A program made the position numbers and the translations under genes. DNA of 64,000 nt, from positions 558,001 to 622,000 of the forward strand of contig NAJO01000007.1 of assembly GCA_002077065.1 (NCBI GenBank). The letters run 5' to 3'. The notes beneath the pieces are model-generated. The model made no database searches. It saw nothing but the letters and a program-made list of their open reading frames with translations, and was not told where the DNA came from. Origin of the DNA: Cryoendolithus antarcticus (lineage: Eukaryota > Ascomycota > Dothideomycetes > Cladosporiales > Cladosporiaceae). Positions 42,714 to 55,659 of this stretch are shown in pieces (positions within the stretch are counted from its first letter, which is position 1; the number at the start of each line of letters is the position of its first letter).

Positions 42714-44004
42714 AGGATGTCGTCTTCTTCCTCCATGCATATCCCTGCGCGAGTCTCGTGATCGGCGTTCCCGGGTCTCTACTCCACGCATGAAGCGTCA
42801 ATGCAAGTCTCACGTCAGCACACAAACAAGCAGCATCTCGAAGCAAGGGACGACAGATGCACGATCGAGCCACTTCACTCGCTACACTTGCACTCGCGGG
42901 TCCTCGCACGAGCGCACGCAAGCACCCGGCGTGACACGCGCGTGGTACAAAGCTGCGGTGTCTTGCGGGTAGAGTGCCTCGATGATAGGACGCGAGATCA
43001 AGGCAGCGTGAGGTTGTGCAACGTTGACCCTGTCATCCAAGGCGAACTTTTCATGCGGCATGCGGTCGGAAGAAGCTCGCTATGTTGTCGGTGTGGAGGC
43101 GCCATTGAGTCGTCATGTGAGCATCGTAGCCTGTCGAGCCCAGCTTGCAGGAGGTCCTACGATGTCGTGCAGGCGCCGGTTGATATGTGCATGGAGAAGC
43201 TGGTCGATAACGTGTTGGAGTCGATGGTCGAGGATTTGCACAGTCACGTGCACTCACCGCCTAGACGAGCCAAATGGGGCATCCCGGCTCCACATCTGCC
43301 CCGCTTCGACCTTTCTCCGAAGGTCAAGTTGTCTCATGTGGACTTCGAGAATACTCGTGGCAAGAACAACCGTTGAAAGTCAACCTCACTTCGAGAATGT
43401 GTGAAGATGGAGTACCAGATGTGTGTAGTTCACCCGTAACCATCTTGTGCTTTGTTGGACAGACATGTCCGACATATATGTACAATCATGGCGTGCTGAC
43501 TGCTGCGATGCAACGCTGGCGGTCTCGTCTCGTGCTGGCCTCGGATTGGCTGGGGATATGGTGGGCTGGTTAGCTGCATACTGCATTACTCTGCTGCTGC
43601 ATGACCAGACCGCTCTTTGCTCTCGCCCACGCCAGACCCGCGCGCTGCAGGAAGTGTAGCGTCGCAGCCAAGTGCTGCCACTTGCTGCTGCGACGCTCAC
43701 CGACCCCATCGACTCTTCTACCACAGCCGCCCGGATTGCCCATTCTGCGCTGTGTCACACGGCGGTGAGAGATAGCAGTAACTCTCGCTTTCCCAACTGT
43801 GCACAAAGTCAGTCTTGCGCATAGCACCGACCCATACTGCGGATCGTCAGCGTTCCCGCCCATCGCTATCGCCAATCGCCATAGCCTCGAACACGCTGCG
43901 CTGCGCTCCACTGCGCTCTCTGCGACTGTGGTCCGCGCCGTCGCCGCTTACCCCATCCGCAGCACCAGCTGCCCGCACACTCTATATTGTCTGGCGTGCG
44001 CGCC
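42714..44004. other. Long leader/promoter region of the Zn2Cys6 gene
   Basis: This 1.3-kb gap lies between two plus-strand genes. The part 43620-44004 is rich in CGCC/CATCGC words and pyrimidines and looks like a promoter and 5' UTR. A 191-codon frame at 42801-43376 has no recognisable domain. Regulatory genes in fungi often have such long leaders. Confidence 0.4.
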
Positions 44005-46606
44005 ATGGACCATCTATACAGTCAGCAGGATGGGCTGCTGGACTTTGACGCCGTTGCCTACCTCGACCAACCTCCCGACCATCGCTCGCTGACATATCCG
44101 CCTTACGCATACCCTCCTCAGCATCCTCAGGCACAGTGGCAAGGCGTCATGTACGACGAGGACATGTCTCAGCGGCAGCATACTCAGCAGTATACCCAGC
44201 AGCCACAGCGACCCCAGCCTCAGCAGCGGCAACCATCTCGACAGTATCAGCAGCAACGGCCACAAGCACAGCAACATGCACAGTCAAGTAGACCGGGAAG
44301 CTCGGGTACACATGGCCTGCCGACGCCAGCACAGGTTGCCACTGGCTCGATGTCAATGCCTATGCCAATGCCGCTGTCGATGGACATGGGGTACGCCAAC
44401 ATGATCTCGAATCCGTGGCAGTATCAGTTCCAGCAAGCCGCCGCCTCGCAAGTTCGACATACCGAGCAGTACGTCTCCCACGACCACTCGACAATGCCGA
44501 TGGGAACATATAGTACAATGGGGTACAATGCACAATTGCAGTCGTCGCCGATAGACTTCATGCCAGGGTCCTCCGCCGGCACGTTCGCCGCCACTACGGG
44601 CATGGATACGAATTCATTCTTGAGCATGGCTGGACCCATGGAATCGATGAACGCACTTGCGTACCCTCTGACCGACTACCAGCAAACTCTTGGCACACAG
44701 TTCTCGCTAAGCTTACACAACGCACTCAACCAGCAAGCTGCCGAGTCAGTACACTCTAGCATACCAGGCAGCTCACCGACGGGTACTATCTTGGAAGTGC
44801 AATCCTTGTCCGACAACGAGTGGTCGTCCATTACCTACAACCCAAATCGGCAGTCATTGGACTCGATCGGTACCGTCTCGAATCCCAGCCAGAACCTGCA
44901 CATCCGCACACATTCGGACTCGTCGAGCTCGGATGGTCCCAACTCGGCGTACCTCTCTGGGAGCTTCGAGGAGATCCCGCCTTGGCCTCTCAGCTCACCG
45001 CATGAAGAATTCCACACACAAGAGCTGATCGACTCGCAATACTTGCAACACGGTCTTCCTCATCCATCGAGTTGCCATCACCACAACTCGCCTGCATCGT
45101 CACTCGTTGTTAGCCCGACAGCTACTGGCGGTCTCGTTACGTACAGATCACACGAGTCGTCATCGTCAACATCGCCTACCTCCTCTGGTCCAACATCGCC
45201 GCCCCTCAGACGCCGTAAGTCGCCGTCAGAGAGCACAGCGAAGGTGACTAAGGTTGTCACCAAGAAGATCGGACCTGTCCGGAAGGATGTGTCAGCAGAG
45301 AAGAAGATCGGTCGAAGACGTGGGCCACTCCGACCCGATCAACGGCAGCAAGCTCATGAGATCCGGAAGCTTCGTGCGTGTCTCCGATGCAAGTTCCTAA
45401 AGAAGACTTGCGACAAGGGCGAGCCATGTGGTGGCTGCCGACCCAGTCATGCCCGATTATGGCAAGTGCCATGTACCCGACTGGACATCAAGGACATCGG
45501 CTACTTCATGAAGGATTGGAACGCTGATTACGAGAGGCATGTCAGCCTTGGCTTCAGCGTCAACAACATCAAGGGTTTCAGCACTCTGGAGCGGACGCTG
45601 TACATTACGCACGGGTACGGCCACTATCTGCCGATCAACGCACGAGAGGTCTTCGTCAGAGAAGATAAGTGCTTCGACCTCGACTGGGTGGAGACGAATA
45701 CTCTGATTGAGTACGAGGTCAAGACTGCCAAGCTCTCCGCCGGCATGGAGGGCGTCAGCTCGACGCTGCTGTCTGAGTATCTCGACAGACATCTCGATAA
45801 CAGCTTTGAAGCGTTCGTCGACGAGTTCTTTGATGGTACCGTGTTCCTCACGGAGATACTGAAGACTGCTCACCGCTACTACGTGAAAGAGAAGTCACCC
45901 GCCATCCGTAAAGCTCTCAAGCTTGTCATCGCCTATAATCTCACCCAGCACGTTACACTTGTCGAAGGTCTATCGGAAGAGGAGCAATTCGAGGGACTGA
46001 TTGACGATCCGGAGAGCAAGTGGTCTGGCAAGACCGTGGCTCCGGTCATGATCAACTTCCAGGTCAAGTGTGCCTTGGCAGACATGTGGCGAGAGCTGCA
46101 GAAAGATATCCTGGAGGAGCTGTCATCACTCTACAGCTCCGTCTACTCTGGCGAGAAGCTCAAGAACTGGCCGACGATCTTCATGCTCGCTGCGATACTC
46201 TTGGCGATCTGGGAGGAGATGCAATTCGACTGCCACTACCGCGTACCGGACGAGCAGGCGGTGAACAAGTTCTGTGACGACATGGAGACTACGCCTGTGG
46301 GTGTCATTGTGGGCTTGTTCCAGGCGATCTCGACGAAGCTGCCTGGCCTGCAGGAGTGGGACACGAGGAAGCATCATCACTTGCTTGGCTCGAACCCGGC
46401 GATCTGCGATGCTTTGACTGAGGTCAAGGGACATGTGAATAAATATGGTGAGTCACGATTTACATCGAGAGACAGACAAGAACATTCACTAATACTGTGT
46501 CACAGAATCCTACTTGAAGGACCGCGCGAATGCCAAATTCGACCGCGACGACTTTGACAGTCTGAACGGCAAGTTCTTGAGCAAGCTCGTCATCCGCGCC
46601 AACTAG
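44005..46606 (+). CDS. Zn(II)2Cys6-type transcription factor-like protein
   Basis: Exons 44005-46447 and 46506-46606 join over a 58-nt intron (GTGAGT, ACTAATAC branch, CACAG) to give 847 aa. Residues 1-450 are Gln/Ser/Pro/Met-rich with long Q stretches (40-100), as in activation domains. A basic run (KKIGRRRGPL) leads into the cysteine cluster C459, C462, C469, C475, C478 and C490: spacing x2, x6, x5, x2, then x11, where the last gap is longer than the usual 6-9. A helical C-terminal half of unknown fold follows, containing GYFMKDW. The cluster sits in the middle rather than at the N-terminus. It is likely a nuclear DNA-binding regulator; the target genes are unknown. Confidence 0.82.
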
Positions 46607-47473
46607 AAGTTGCCGGACACGACGTGCGATGCCAACGATACCGAGATGGTCACGATCTCGACTGATGATGCTAGTGAGCTCGTCACGACACTGCCCGATC
46701 ATGGCAGAGCAACGTATTGACGATTTCGATCTGAAGACGTGCCAGCATGGGATTGGGCACGCAACGAAGTAACACCACGTCCTTCCTTCGCTTCCATCAC
46801 GGCATTTGCATCGAATGATGACATTACACTCGACAACGATATATATTACGACTCACGTTCACGATTGATCGAGATACGCCGCATACGCATGATGGCACAT
46901 GTGTTGCTCCTTTTTGGGGACTGATTTCTAGCGTGGCGACGAGGCGTTTGACGTTTGCTGCATTTCCTTTGCTTGTTGCTGTACTAGACTGATGGGATGG
47001 ACATGAAAGCATGTGATGGAAATGATCTTGGAGCTGCAATGAATGGAAGACGACAAAGTGAGGAGATGAAGATATATAGCTCACCATCAGATCACGTAGT
47101 CACAATGACTGTGTAACTTGCGCGTGCTCTCTTAAGCCTCACTTCAATGCTCATATGCAGCCTCACCGCAGTTTTGATGCCAGCGAAGCATGCAGCATAT
47201 TGGCTTGCACGTGGGGGGCGAATGAGTGGACCTCACTTTCCAAGTGAAGGAGCCCCGCGTTGAACCTTCGCACATGCACCTTCTCTCAATGCCTCGCTGA
47301 TGCAGGTACAAAAGATTTTCTAGACTGCTTGAACATCTTCTTCCACTCCACAACCTCCAACACACCACACGTCACCACATACAACAAATCGAACCACCCA
47401 CAGTCGTCTCCACGACATCCACAAACACTACCCCACCAAACTCCAACCTTCCCCACCAAAACCAACCGTCAAA
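46607..47473. other. Intergenic, no gene seen
   Basis: This spacer lies between the Zn2Cys6 gene and the HAD gene. The last ~140 bases (47335-47473) are strikingly C/A-rich (CCACAACC, CACCACA), typical of a fungal leader. No frame is supported. Confidence 0.45.
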
Positions 47474-48278
47474 ATGGGCAAGGTCAGTAAACCTACCAAA
47501 CAATCTCCTCCATTCCATCCTCCCGGCTAACCACATCAAGCAGGTCAAGTACATCCTCCTCGACTGCGACAACACGCTCTGCAAGTCCGAGCGCCTCGCC
47601 TTCGCCGCCTGCGCCGAGCTCTCAAACGAAGTCCTCGCCAAGCACGACGTCAAAGAGCGCTACGATGTCGACACCCTCCTCGAGGACTTCGTCGGCCACA
47701 ACTTCCGCAATATGCTCGTCGGGCTGCAGAAGAAGCACAACTTCAAGATGACGGATGCCGAGGTGGATGATTACGTGGACCGCGAGTTGGGGAAGGTGAT
47801 TGAGAAGTTGAGTGAGAGTTGCACGGAGTGCACTGGCGTGACGGAGCAATTGGAGTGGGCTAAGGCTCAGGGCTACCCCATGGCGGTTGTGAGCACGTCG
47901 GCCAAGCCTCGTGTCATCGCTTCCCTCGTCAAGACGAACCTCATGCGTTTCTTCACCGACGAGCACGTCTACTCCGCCGCTACGTCCCTCACCCCGCCTT
48001 CCTCCAAGCCGGACCCCAAGATTTACTTCCACGCCTGCGAGCAGCTTGGCGTCAAGCCCGAGGAGACTCTCACCGTCGAGGACTCCAAGTCTGGGGCTAC
48101 GGCTGGCATGCGCGCCGGCATCCCGCTGATCGGGTATGTGGGTGTGTATGGCGAGGAGGATGGCAAGGAGAAGATGGATGAGATGGCGGAGAAGCTGACG
48201 AAGGAGACGAAGGCGAATGTCATTATGTATGACTGGAAGGAGTTCCCCGAGTGTGTGAAGAAGATTGAGGCGCTTTAG
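47474..48278 (+). CDS. HAD-superfamily hydrolase with a 9-nt first exon
   Basis: Exon 1 is only ATGGGCAAG (47474-47482). A 61-nt intron (GTCAGT..AAGCAG) leads to exon 2 at 47544-48278, giving 247 aa. The tiny exon is inferred because exon 2 opens directly with VKYILLDCDNTL, the HAD motif I (D10xD12), and lacks its own nearby ATG. Motif II is VVSTS, the Lys of motif III is in SSKPDPKIY, and motif IV is VEDSKSG. It is therefore a complete HAD-IA phosphatase with a helical cap (residues ~20-95). The substrate is unknown; phosphoglycolate- or sugar-phosphate-type activity is plausible. Confidence 0.88.
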
Positions 48279-48838
48279 ATCTGGCGAAGATGATCGTGGT
48301 GGCGAAGTAAACGAGCGCTCAAGCTGTGACGACGAGAGACGAGAACCGACATGCATGAGTAGCATCGATAGTATGTACTAGACAGACTACGACGAGAAGC
48401 TGTCGCGATATGAAGTCAAGCCGCTCTCATGTTGATGAGCTTCAGTAACTTCCACTTTCGATGGAGACTGTCCTCCCGTGCACGTTAGCCTAATCTTGGC
48501 TTGCCGTGCCCGAACAAACGATCCAGCACTCGTATCGCTTGTTCGAGGTTGGTAAGTGAGAGTCACAGGACGACTGCCGATGCAGACTTGGTCGAGGCGG
48601 CCGATCGTACTATTCCGCTTTCGTCGTCAAACAATATTCCATCCTCTGATGATCAGCGCTGGATGTCGTTGACTGAAAGCGCAGTACCCGATGTAAGGCC
48701 TACAGTCTTAAATTGGTCGACTGATATAGACCAAGCGCTTTGGGTGTATCACGAACGTCCTTGCCACGTGAGGACTACTAGTAAAGCAGTCTCCTCATCA
48801 GCCCGCTCTTGAGCATAAAAGATATGTTATCACTGCTG
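48279..48838. other. Convergent intergenic region, no gene seen
   Basis: The HAD gene (plus) and the WD40 gene (minus) converge here. A 103-codon frame at 48501 has no domain. Nothing else is recognised. Confidence 0.4.
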
Positions 48839-51800
48839 TCACTTTGAGAAGAGTTTTCGGAAGCCTTTCTTCGCAGCTGGTGGCGGCGGCGGCGGAGCCA
48901 GCGGCGCAGCCGTCTCTCGATCCCACATCGTGATTGTGCCCTCTGATGTTGACCACGCCATCAATCGCCCATCAGGCGAGAAAGCCGTACTCGTACAATT
49001 CTTGCCTCCACCATCCAATATCGAAATTTCCGTCCACGTAGCCACATCCCACAAGCGCACAGTCCCGTCCTCTGAAGCAGACGCTAATGTCCAGCCGTCC
49101 GGCGAGAAGGCAACAGCCTGGACAGCTCCGCTATGGCCCTGCAACGTCGCCAAGCCCTCTAGTCCCTTTGCTTTCCAGGCCTTGATCGTTGTGTCGCTCG
49201 ATCCTGACACCAGGAAAATGCCGTTGGGTGAGAACGCCACAGAATTGACAAAGGAAGTGTGAACTTGGCCTCTCATTATAGCGGCACCAGTTTTCGTGTG
49301 CCAAATCCCAACCGTCATGTCCCGTGAGCCCGACGCTATGGTTTGACCGTCCGGTGAGACTGCTACATCCAGAATATCGTCCACGTGACCGCGCATCTCT
49401 TTCAGCAGTGCTCTCGATTCAATATCCCATAAGCGGATCGTTTTGTCCATGCAGGCTGTGACAAGTCTGCGCCCATCCGGCATGAAGGCCACCGCCGTAA
49501 GTACGAGACTATATCCATCCTCTTTAATCGGATGTCGAATCGTACTGGATTGTCGCCACCTTCCCTGTGTCCCTGTGGCCCATAGCGAGACTGTGGTGTT
49601 GTTATAACCCAAAGCCAGTAAAGACTCGTGAGGCGAGAAAGCGCAGCAGCGGAATTGAAGGCTGTCCCGGAGAGTGTGTACAACATCACCCGTCGACGTG
49701 TCCCGTATCGCGCATGTCTTGTCACGAGATGCCGATGCTACTAAGGTACCATCCGGAGAAAAGGCTATCGACGTCACGAATTCCCTGTGAGCCTTGATCG
49801 TCTTTACATTCTGCCATTCCAGATCCAGACGCGGCGCCGCATGACGGGAAGGTGCCGACGCTTGACTGAGGTCTTCAAGGCCCGTATCGGGACTCATCCG
49901 AGAGTCTCGTACCGTAGATAGTCTTGACCCTGGAGAACTGGCAGGAAGCTCGCCAGACGGAGGCTTGCGACTCGTTGAGACCGCTGCCTTTGATGTGGAT
50001 TCTCGCGGATCGGGTTTGAAGTGGTAATTCACTTCCCGCAAACCAAAGTAGTCGTCCACTCCCCTCAGCGGCGCAGTATATAATGGAGAGACAGTCTTCT
50101 TCCTTTCTGGGCTGGTAGAGATGTCACTTTTTGTACTTGCCACACTACGCTCCTTGATGCTTCCGGGTTGAGCGTGGGACGCAAGAGAGGATTCTCGAGC
50201 ATGGGTAGACCGTACAGCATTTGCGTCGAAAGCGGGCACCGTGTGATATCTCGTCAATTTGTTTTCTGAATGTTGTGAGCCTCCCTGATTGAGATGCGCG
50301 GCCGCGGTGTCGCTCAACGTTCGAGGGGGCCCTAGTCTTTCACCTCTTGGTGATGAGGAGTCTGCTAGGTCGTCAGTCCTGCGAGCTCCCGGCGCCCGCG
50401 ATTCTGGGAGGCGCGAAAATTCGTCATCTAGCTTCTTAGGTGGATCATCACTGGTCTCATGAGCGCTTTGGGAGGAAGATTGCGTCTCTACGTGGTTCAT
50501 GCTTCGCCCATCGATCTGCACTTCCACAGGCGGAATGCTCGTCTTGAACTTCAGCATGGAGTCGGACGCTAGAATTTCGTCAATCCCGCCAAGAGCAGAT
50601 ATTCTCTGAGTCTCCTCCGCCATCATCATTTCCGCGAAGTGTGCTCTACGTGGGTTCTTGAGCATCTGATAGATTCTCGCCAGGAGGGCCAGGGCACCGT
50701 AGTACGCTTCGTGTCTGTTGCCAAGTACCCTCCGTCTCCCTTCACTGGCACTTTGACAGGAAGTTCTAGCAAGCTCCAGATGGCCTGTGTGGATGTACAG
50801 TCGAGCTAGGAGGAATCTAGCATCACACACAACGAGTCTTTGCTTATCGTTACTGGGCATACGTTCCATGAGGCTTGTGAGTGCTTCGCGGGTGACCTCG
50901 GAGTTCTCTTCCTCGCGATGGAATGCACAGACAGCTAGTAAGTATTGCAGCTCGATCACATCGTACGCAGCACGCGACTGTGCTGGGAGTCGTGACAAGA
51001 GAGAGAGTGACTCTTTCAGATATTCATCTGCATCAGACCATTGCATATCTTGCACAGCTTGTCGACCTTCCTGTAGCCCAAGCTTCAGCATTGCATGCTC
51101 GGTGTAGTCTTCATCATCGTCAGATGCCTCCTGCGCGTCAGAGTTGCTTGGCACCCCGCTCGTCAAAGAGGTGTCTCCAGACTGCAAAAGGTCGACTTGA
51201 CTGCGAGAAGAACCGGACGCGGGAGGTGAAATGTCTTCTGGAAATTCCGCGATGTCTGGAGTTTGGATTGTGCCCATGACTTGAAGCCATGAAGTCGTCC
51301 ATTGCGTTCTTTCTGGGCGGTGGAAACCTCCGTACAACGATCCATCAGCCACACTGGCGTTCCAAAGCGAGGCACCACTGTGGATGACCTCCTCGGCACA
51401 GGCGATCAAAGATGCGGCTCCGTCGAGTTGAGGTGCTGCTGCTACTTTATCAGTTGCGAAAGCTCCTTCTCGGCCCAGACTCTGGATCAATGTTTCCAAT
51501 GCGTTGATCTTGTTTAGCAGTTCATTGCTTGCGTGCCCAGGAGCCAAGTGTGAAATTTTGCTGTGAAATGTCAGTGTCCCTCCGTCTGACCAGCATACAT
51601 TTGAGCGAGTTTATCTGCATATCCGACGTATAGCCGACTTAGGGAATGTATCTATGGGACCGTATGGTGGTCACTCGGGTATGAAGTCCAGGTGAACCAG
51701 CAACTTACATATTGATGAGTTGTAGAATCACCTGTATCGAAGACATATGCAGTCCGATGCGCTGGCGAATGCCACCTATAGCTTCCTTGCTTCCATCAAC

Positions 51801-52184
51801 CTGGATTTGACGTTTGACCTGCGTGTATATGTTGCCGTGGGCGACTCCAATGTCACTAATAATCGCCTGCAGCTCACGTAGTGTGGACCAGCAGTGCTGC
51901 ACTTGGTCACAAATGCATCTCCACAGCTGGCCATTGCTGTCGTACACGCTTATTGACGCGCTATTCTTGCCTGACGTGGCCTTGATGATATCCTCGACTT
52001 AAACATGGACAGCAGTCCAAGTTTCGCCTAGAGTAACGACCTCCACACCAAGCTGGTCGACAGTCTTGTCCACATGTTTCGTGTCCTTGTACAATCTGCA
52101 TAGATAGATTCCCAGCTTAGCAGCCTCCTCTGTAAGCTGCAGTATCGCCGCAGCACTGCCAATGGCAGTCAACGGGTCAGCCAT
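48839..52184 (-). CDS. Helo-like/TPR/WD40 protein with an in-frame stop
   Basis: Exons 51709-52184 and 48839-51560 join over a 148-nt intron (GTAAGT..CACAG), making 1066 codons in one frame, but codon TAA at 51999-52001 interrupts the first exon. The N-terminus (MADPLTAIGSAAAILQLTEE) matches the Helo-like domain of fungal NLR-type proteins. After a helical part come TPR-like repeats (EYLKESLSLL, FLLARLYIHTGHLELA, ALLARIYQML), then a Ser-rich linker and seven WD40 blades, each with SPDG or similar, and a short basic tail (KKGFRKLFSK). No NACHT or NB-ARC NTPase is present. If the stop is real, the protein may start downstream, near 51547, and lack the Helo-like part. Confidence 0.7.
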
Positions 52185-52963
52185 GCTCGGCGAGCGAGAT
52201 TGGCTGTTCCCGGAGGTGAGAGCTGCCCAGCGTGTTGCTAGAAATCCGAAAGAGACCCAGGTCCGGAGCAGGTGATCGCAGACATAGTGCAGTAAGAATC
52301 AGGGCACCACGATGAACCCGCGGGTTGGATTTGACATGAATGGGAGCCCAACTTGTGAGCTTGATGAGCCTTGAGGCAAAACTCGAAGGCACTGGAAATT
52401 GACCGCAATCAGGCTGGGAAGCGTCTCACGGCCGCGCACTCGAGTGCAGCTGCAGGCATGCCGCACAAGCGCCACCATGCAAGCCTCATTGAAATTGTCG
52501 CATCTAGACTTAATTGCTGTCTGCTATGCTTGCTGGTGAGCAAGTCCGGATAACGGCAACACGAAAACCGATCCCCCCTTCTGAGCAGGCCGAGCATGCT
52601 TGTTTTTCCATAGAGCCAAGTGGACATTTAGTGCTACCTTATGCATTGGGCGACAGCGTTGGTGCCACGGTATGGCAATATACCACATGATCGTGCTCGT
52701 TTCTGATCGCAGTAATGGTAGACACGGCATATGCACGGACTCATCAAGTCAGTATTCATGCATGTAATCCTATGATCGAATGGGGCAGTCGCGATCAGAC
52801 CTACGACCTCATGCCTCAGGCACGCAAAAGTAACTCCTCCCAAGCTTGACGCATGTCGACATTGACCACAGGCGTCAGATCTCGGTCTGGTCTGCGTGCA
52901 CACCAAATTCCTTGCCATACACCCATATCAATCTCACTTCATCAGTGAAGTGCCATCGCCATC
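52185..52963. other. Divergent promoter region, no gene seen
   Basis: This gap separates the WD40 gene (minus) and V-ATPase subunit a (plus). Short overlapping minus frames (52409-52918) have no domain. Confidence 0.4.
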
Positions 52964-55659
52964 ATGGCGGCCGAGCAGGACTCGTTGTTCCGCTCTGCGG
53001 ACATGACCCTGACCCAGCTCTATGTGGCCAACGAGATTGGCCGTGAGGTCGTGTCCGCGCTGGGAGAGCTGGGCAACATGCAGTTCAGAGATGTATGCAT
53101 ATCGGAGAGGGCCACCATAGTACAGGCAGGATACTGACATCGCCACCCAGCTCAACCCAGATACCTCCGCCTTCCAACGTACCTTCACCCAGGAGATCCG
53201 CCGCCTCGACAATGTCGAACGCCAACTCACCTACTTCCGCCAACAGATCGAGAAGAATGGTATCGGCATGCGTCCCATCTACGAGTTCTCCGATAACATG
53301 GCTGCGCCTTCCGCCTCGGAAATCGATGAGCTGGCGGAGAGAAGCCAGAGTCTTGAGCAGCGCATACAAAGCTTGAATGACAGCTACGAGACGCTCAAGA
53401 AGCGCGAGACGGAGCTTACCGAGTGGCGCTGGGTACTGCGTGAGGCAGGTGGCTTCTTCGACCGCGCGAGAGGCCAGACGGAAGAGCTGAGACAGAGCAT
53501 CGACTCTTCTGATGACGCGCCACTGCTAAGAGATGTTGAGCAAGCAAATGGATCTGCAGACGCAGCACAACAAAGCTTCAGCGTGATGAACATCGGCTTC
53601 GTGGCCGGTGTCATTCCTCGCGAGAGGATGGGCGCTTTCGAACGCATCTTGTGGCGAACACTGCGTGGCAATCTCTACATGAACCAGAGCGAGATCTCGG
53701 ACCCGATTATGGACCCGGAGAAGAATGAAGAGGTTCACAAGAATGTCTTCGTAATCTTCGCGCACGGCAAGGAGATCATTGCGAAGATCCGGAAGATCTC
53801 AGAGTCGCTTGGAGCAAGCATCTACAATGTCGATGAGAACAGCGAGCTTCGTCGCGATCAGATCCACGAGGTCAATTCGCGTCTGCAGGACTTGACAAAC
53901 GTGCTCGGCAACACCAAGCGGACACTCGATGCTGAGTTGACACAAATCGGGCGCTCTCTGGCTGCCTGGATGATCGTGGTCAAGAAGGAGAAGGGCGTTT
54001 ACCAGACACTCAATCGCTTCAGCTACGATCCTGCGAGGAAGACCTTGGTCGCTGAGGCATGGGCGCCGACGAACTCACTCGGACTTATCAAGTCGACATT
54101 GCAGGACGTCAACGATAGAGCCGGCCTGAGCGTGCCGACCATCGTCAACCAGATCAAGACGTCGAAGACGCCACCGACATACAACCGCACCAACAAGTTC
54201 ACTCTCGGCTTCCAGACGATCATCGACGCTTACGGTACAGCCAAGTACACTGAGGTCAATCCTGGACTACCCACTATCGTTACCTTCCCCTTCCTCTTCG
54301 CCGTCATGTTCGGTGACTTCGGCCATGGCGCGATTATGGCTCTAGCCGCCACTGCTATGATTTACTGGGAGAAGCCACTCCAACGCGGCAAGCAAGACGA
54401 GCTCTTCGGCATGGCTTTCTACGGACGCTACATTATGCTGATGATGGGTATTTTCTCGATGTACACTGGAATCATCTACTGCGATGTCTTCTCGAAGGAG
54501 ATGTCTCTCTTCCCGTCAATGTGGGAGTGGGAGTTTCCCGAAGGCTACAACAGCAGCAATCCTACATCTCTCACCGCGAAGCGTATCGAGGGCTACACCT
54601 ACCCCTTCGGCATGGACTGGAGATGGCACGACACTGAGAACGACCTACTGTTCTCCAACTCGTATAAGATGAAGCTCTCTATTATCATGGGTTGGGCACA
54701 CATGACCTACAGCTTGTGCTACTCGTATGTCAACGCTCGCCACTTCAAGTCACCCATCGACATCTTCGGAAACTTCCTGCCCGGCATGATATTCTTTCAG
54801 TCGATCTTTGGCTACTTGGTCTTCACCATCATCTACAAGTGGAGCGTGGACTGGTATGCCATCGGTGAGCAGCCACCTGGGTTGCTGAACATGTTGATCT
54901 ACATGTTCTTGTCGCCCGGTACTGTGCAGGAGCAGCTCTACGCTGGGCAAGGTGTTGTGCAAGTCATTCTTGTACTCATCGCTGTCGTACAAGTGCCAAT
55001 CTTGCTGTTCTTGAAGCCATTCTACCTACGCTGGGAGCACAACAGGGCACGTTCGCAGGGCTACCAGGGCATCGGCGAGACTACTCGCGTCTCTGCGCTT
55101 GACGAGGATGAGGACGAGGATCAGCCTCATGCCAATGGCAGACCCTCATTCGCAGACTCTGACATGGATGGTGGTGCGGTCATCACGCAAGACATCGACA
55201 CTGAGCATGAGGAATTCGAGTTCAGTGAAGTCATGATTCATCAGGTCATACACACCATTGGTAAGTCGAGCACCCTCTAAGTTGCAGTACGACAGCACAC
55301 ACTAACACCTTACAGAATTCTGCCTCAACTGCGTCTCCCACACCGCCTCCTACCTCCGCCTCTGGGCCCTGTCGCTTGCCCACCAACAGCTGTCGAAAGT
55401 CCTCTGGTCCATGACGCTCGCCAACGCCTTTGGCATGACCGGCTGGATCGCCATCCCCGCCTCAGTCGTCTTCTTCTTCATGTGGTTCTTCCTCACCTGC
55501 GCTGTGCTGGTCGTCATGGAGGGCACGAGCGCCATGTTGCATAGTTTGAGGTTGCACTGGGTGGAGGCTATGAGTAAGCATTTCATTGGAGATGGGATTG
55601 CGTTTGAGCCGTTTAGCTTCCAGGCTATGTTGGAGGATGAGATGCAGGAGTTGAAGTAG
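52964..55659 (+). CDS. VPH1: V-type ATPase subunit a
   Basis: Exons 52964-53092, 53151-55260 and 55316-55659 join over introns of 58 and 55 nt (GTATGC and GTAAGT), giving 860 aa. The soluble N-terminal half (1-~410) has the family start [14 protein letters not shown] and a long coiled coil (70-130). The membrane half has about eight spans. The proton-path arginine is R761 in [18 protein letters not shown], the counterpart of yeast Vph1 R735. FGDFGHG and GEQPPG are further conserved. As part of Vo it carries protons across vacuolar or Golgi membranes. Only one subunit-a gene is in view; Vph1 rather than Stv1 type is inferred, since most filamentous ascomycetes have a single gene. Confidence 0.95.

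Noticed and set aside
42801..43376. 191-codon plus-strand frame
   Set aside because: No recognisable family, unusual His/Arg/Cys composition, and competing frames overlap it.
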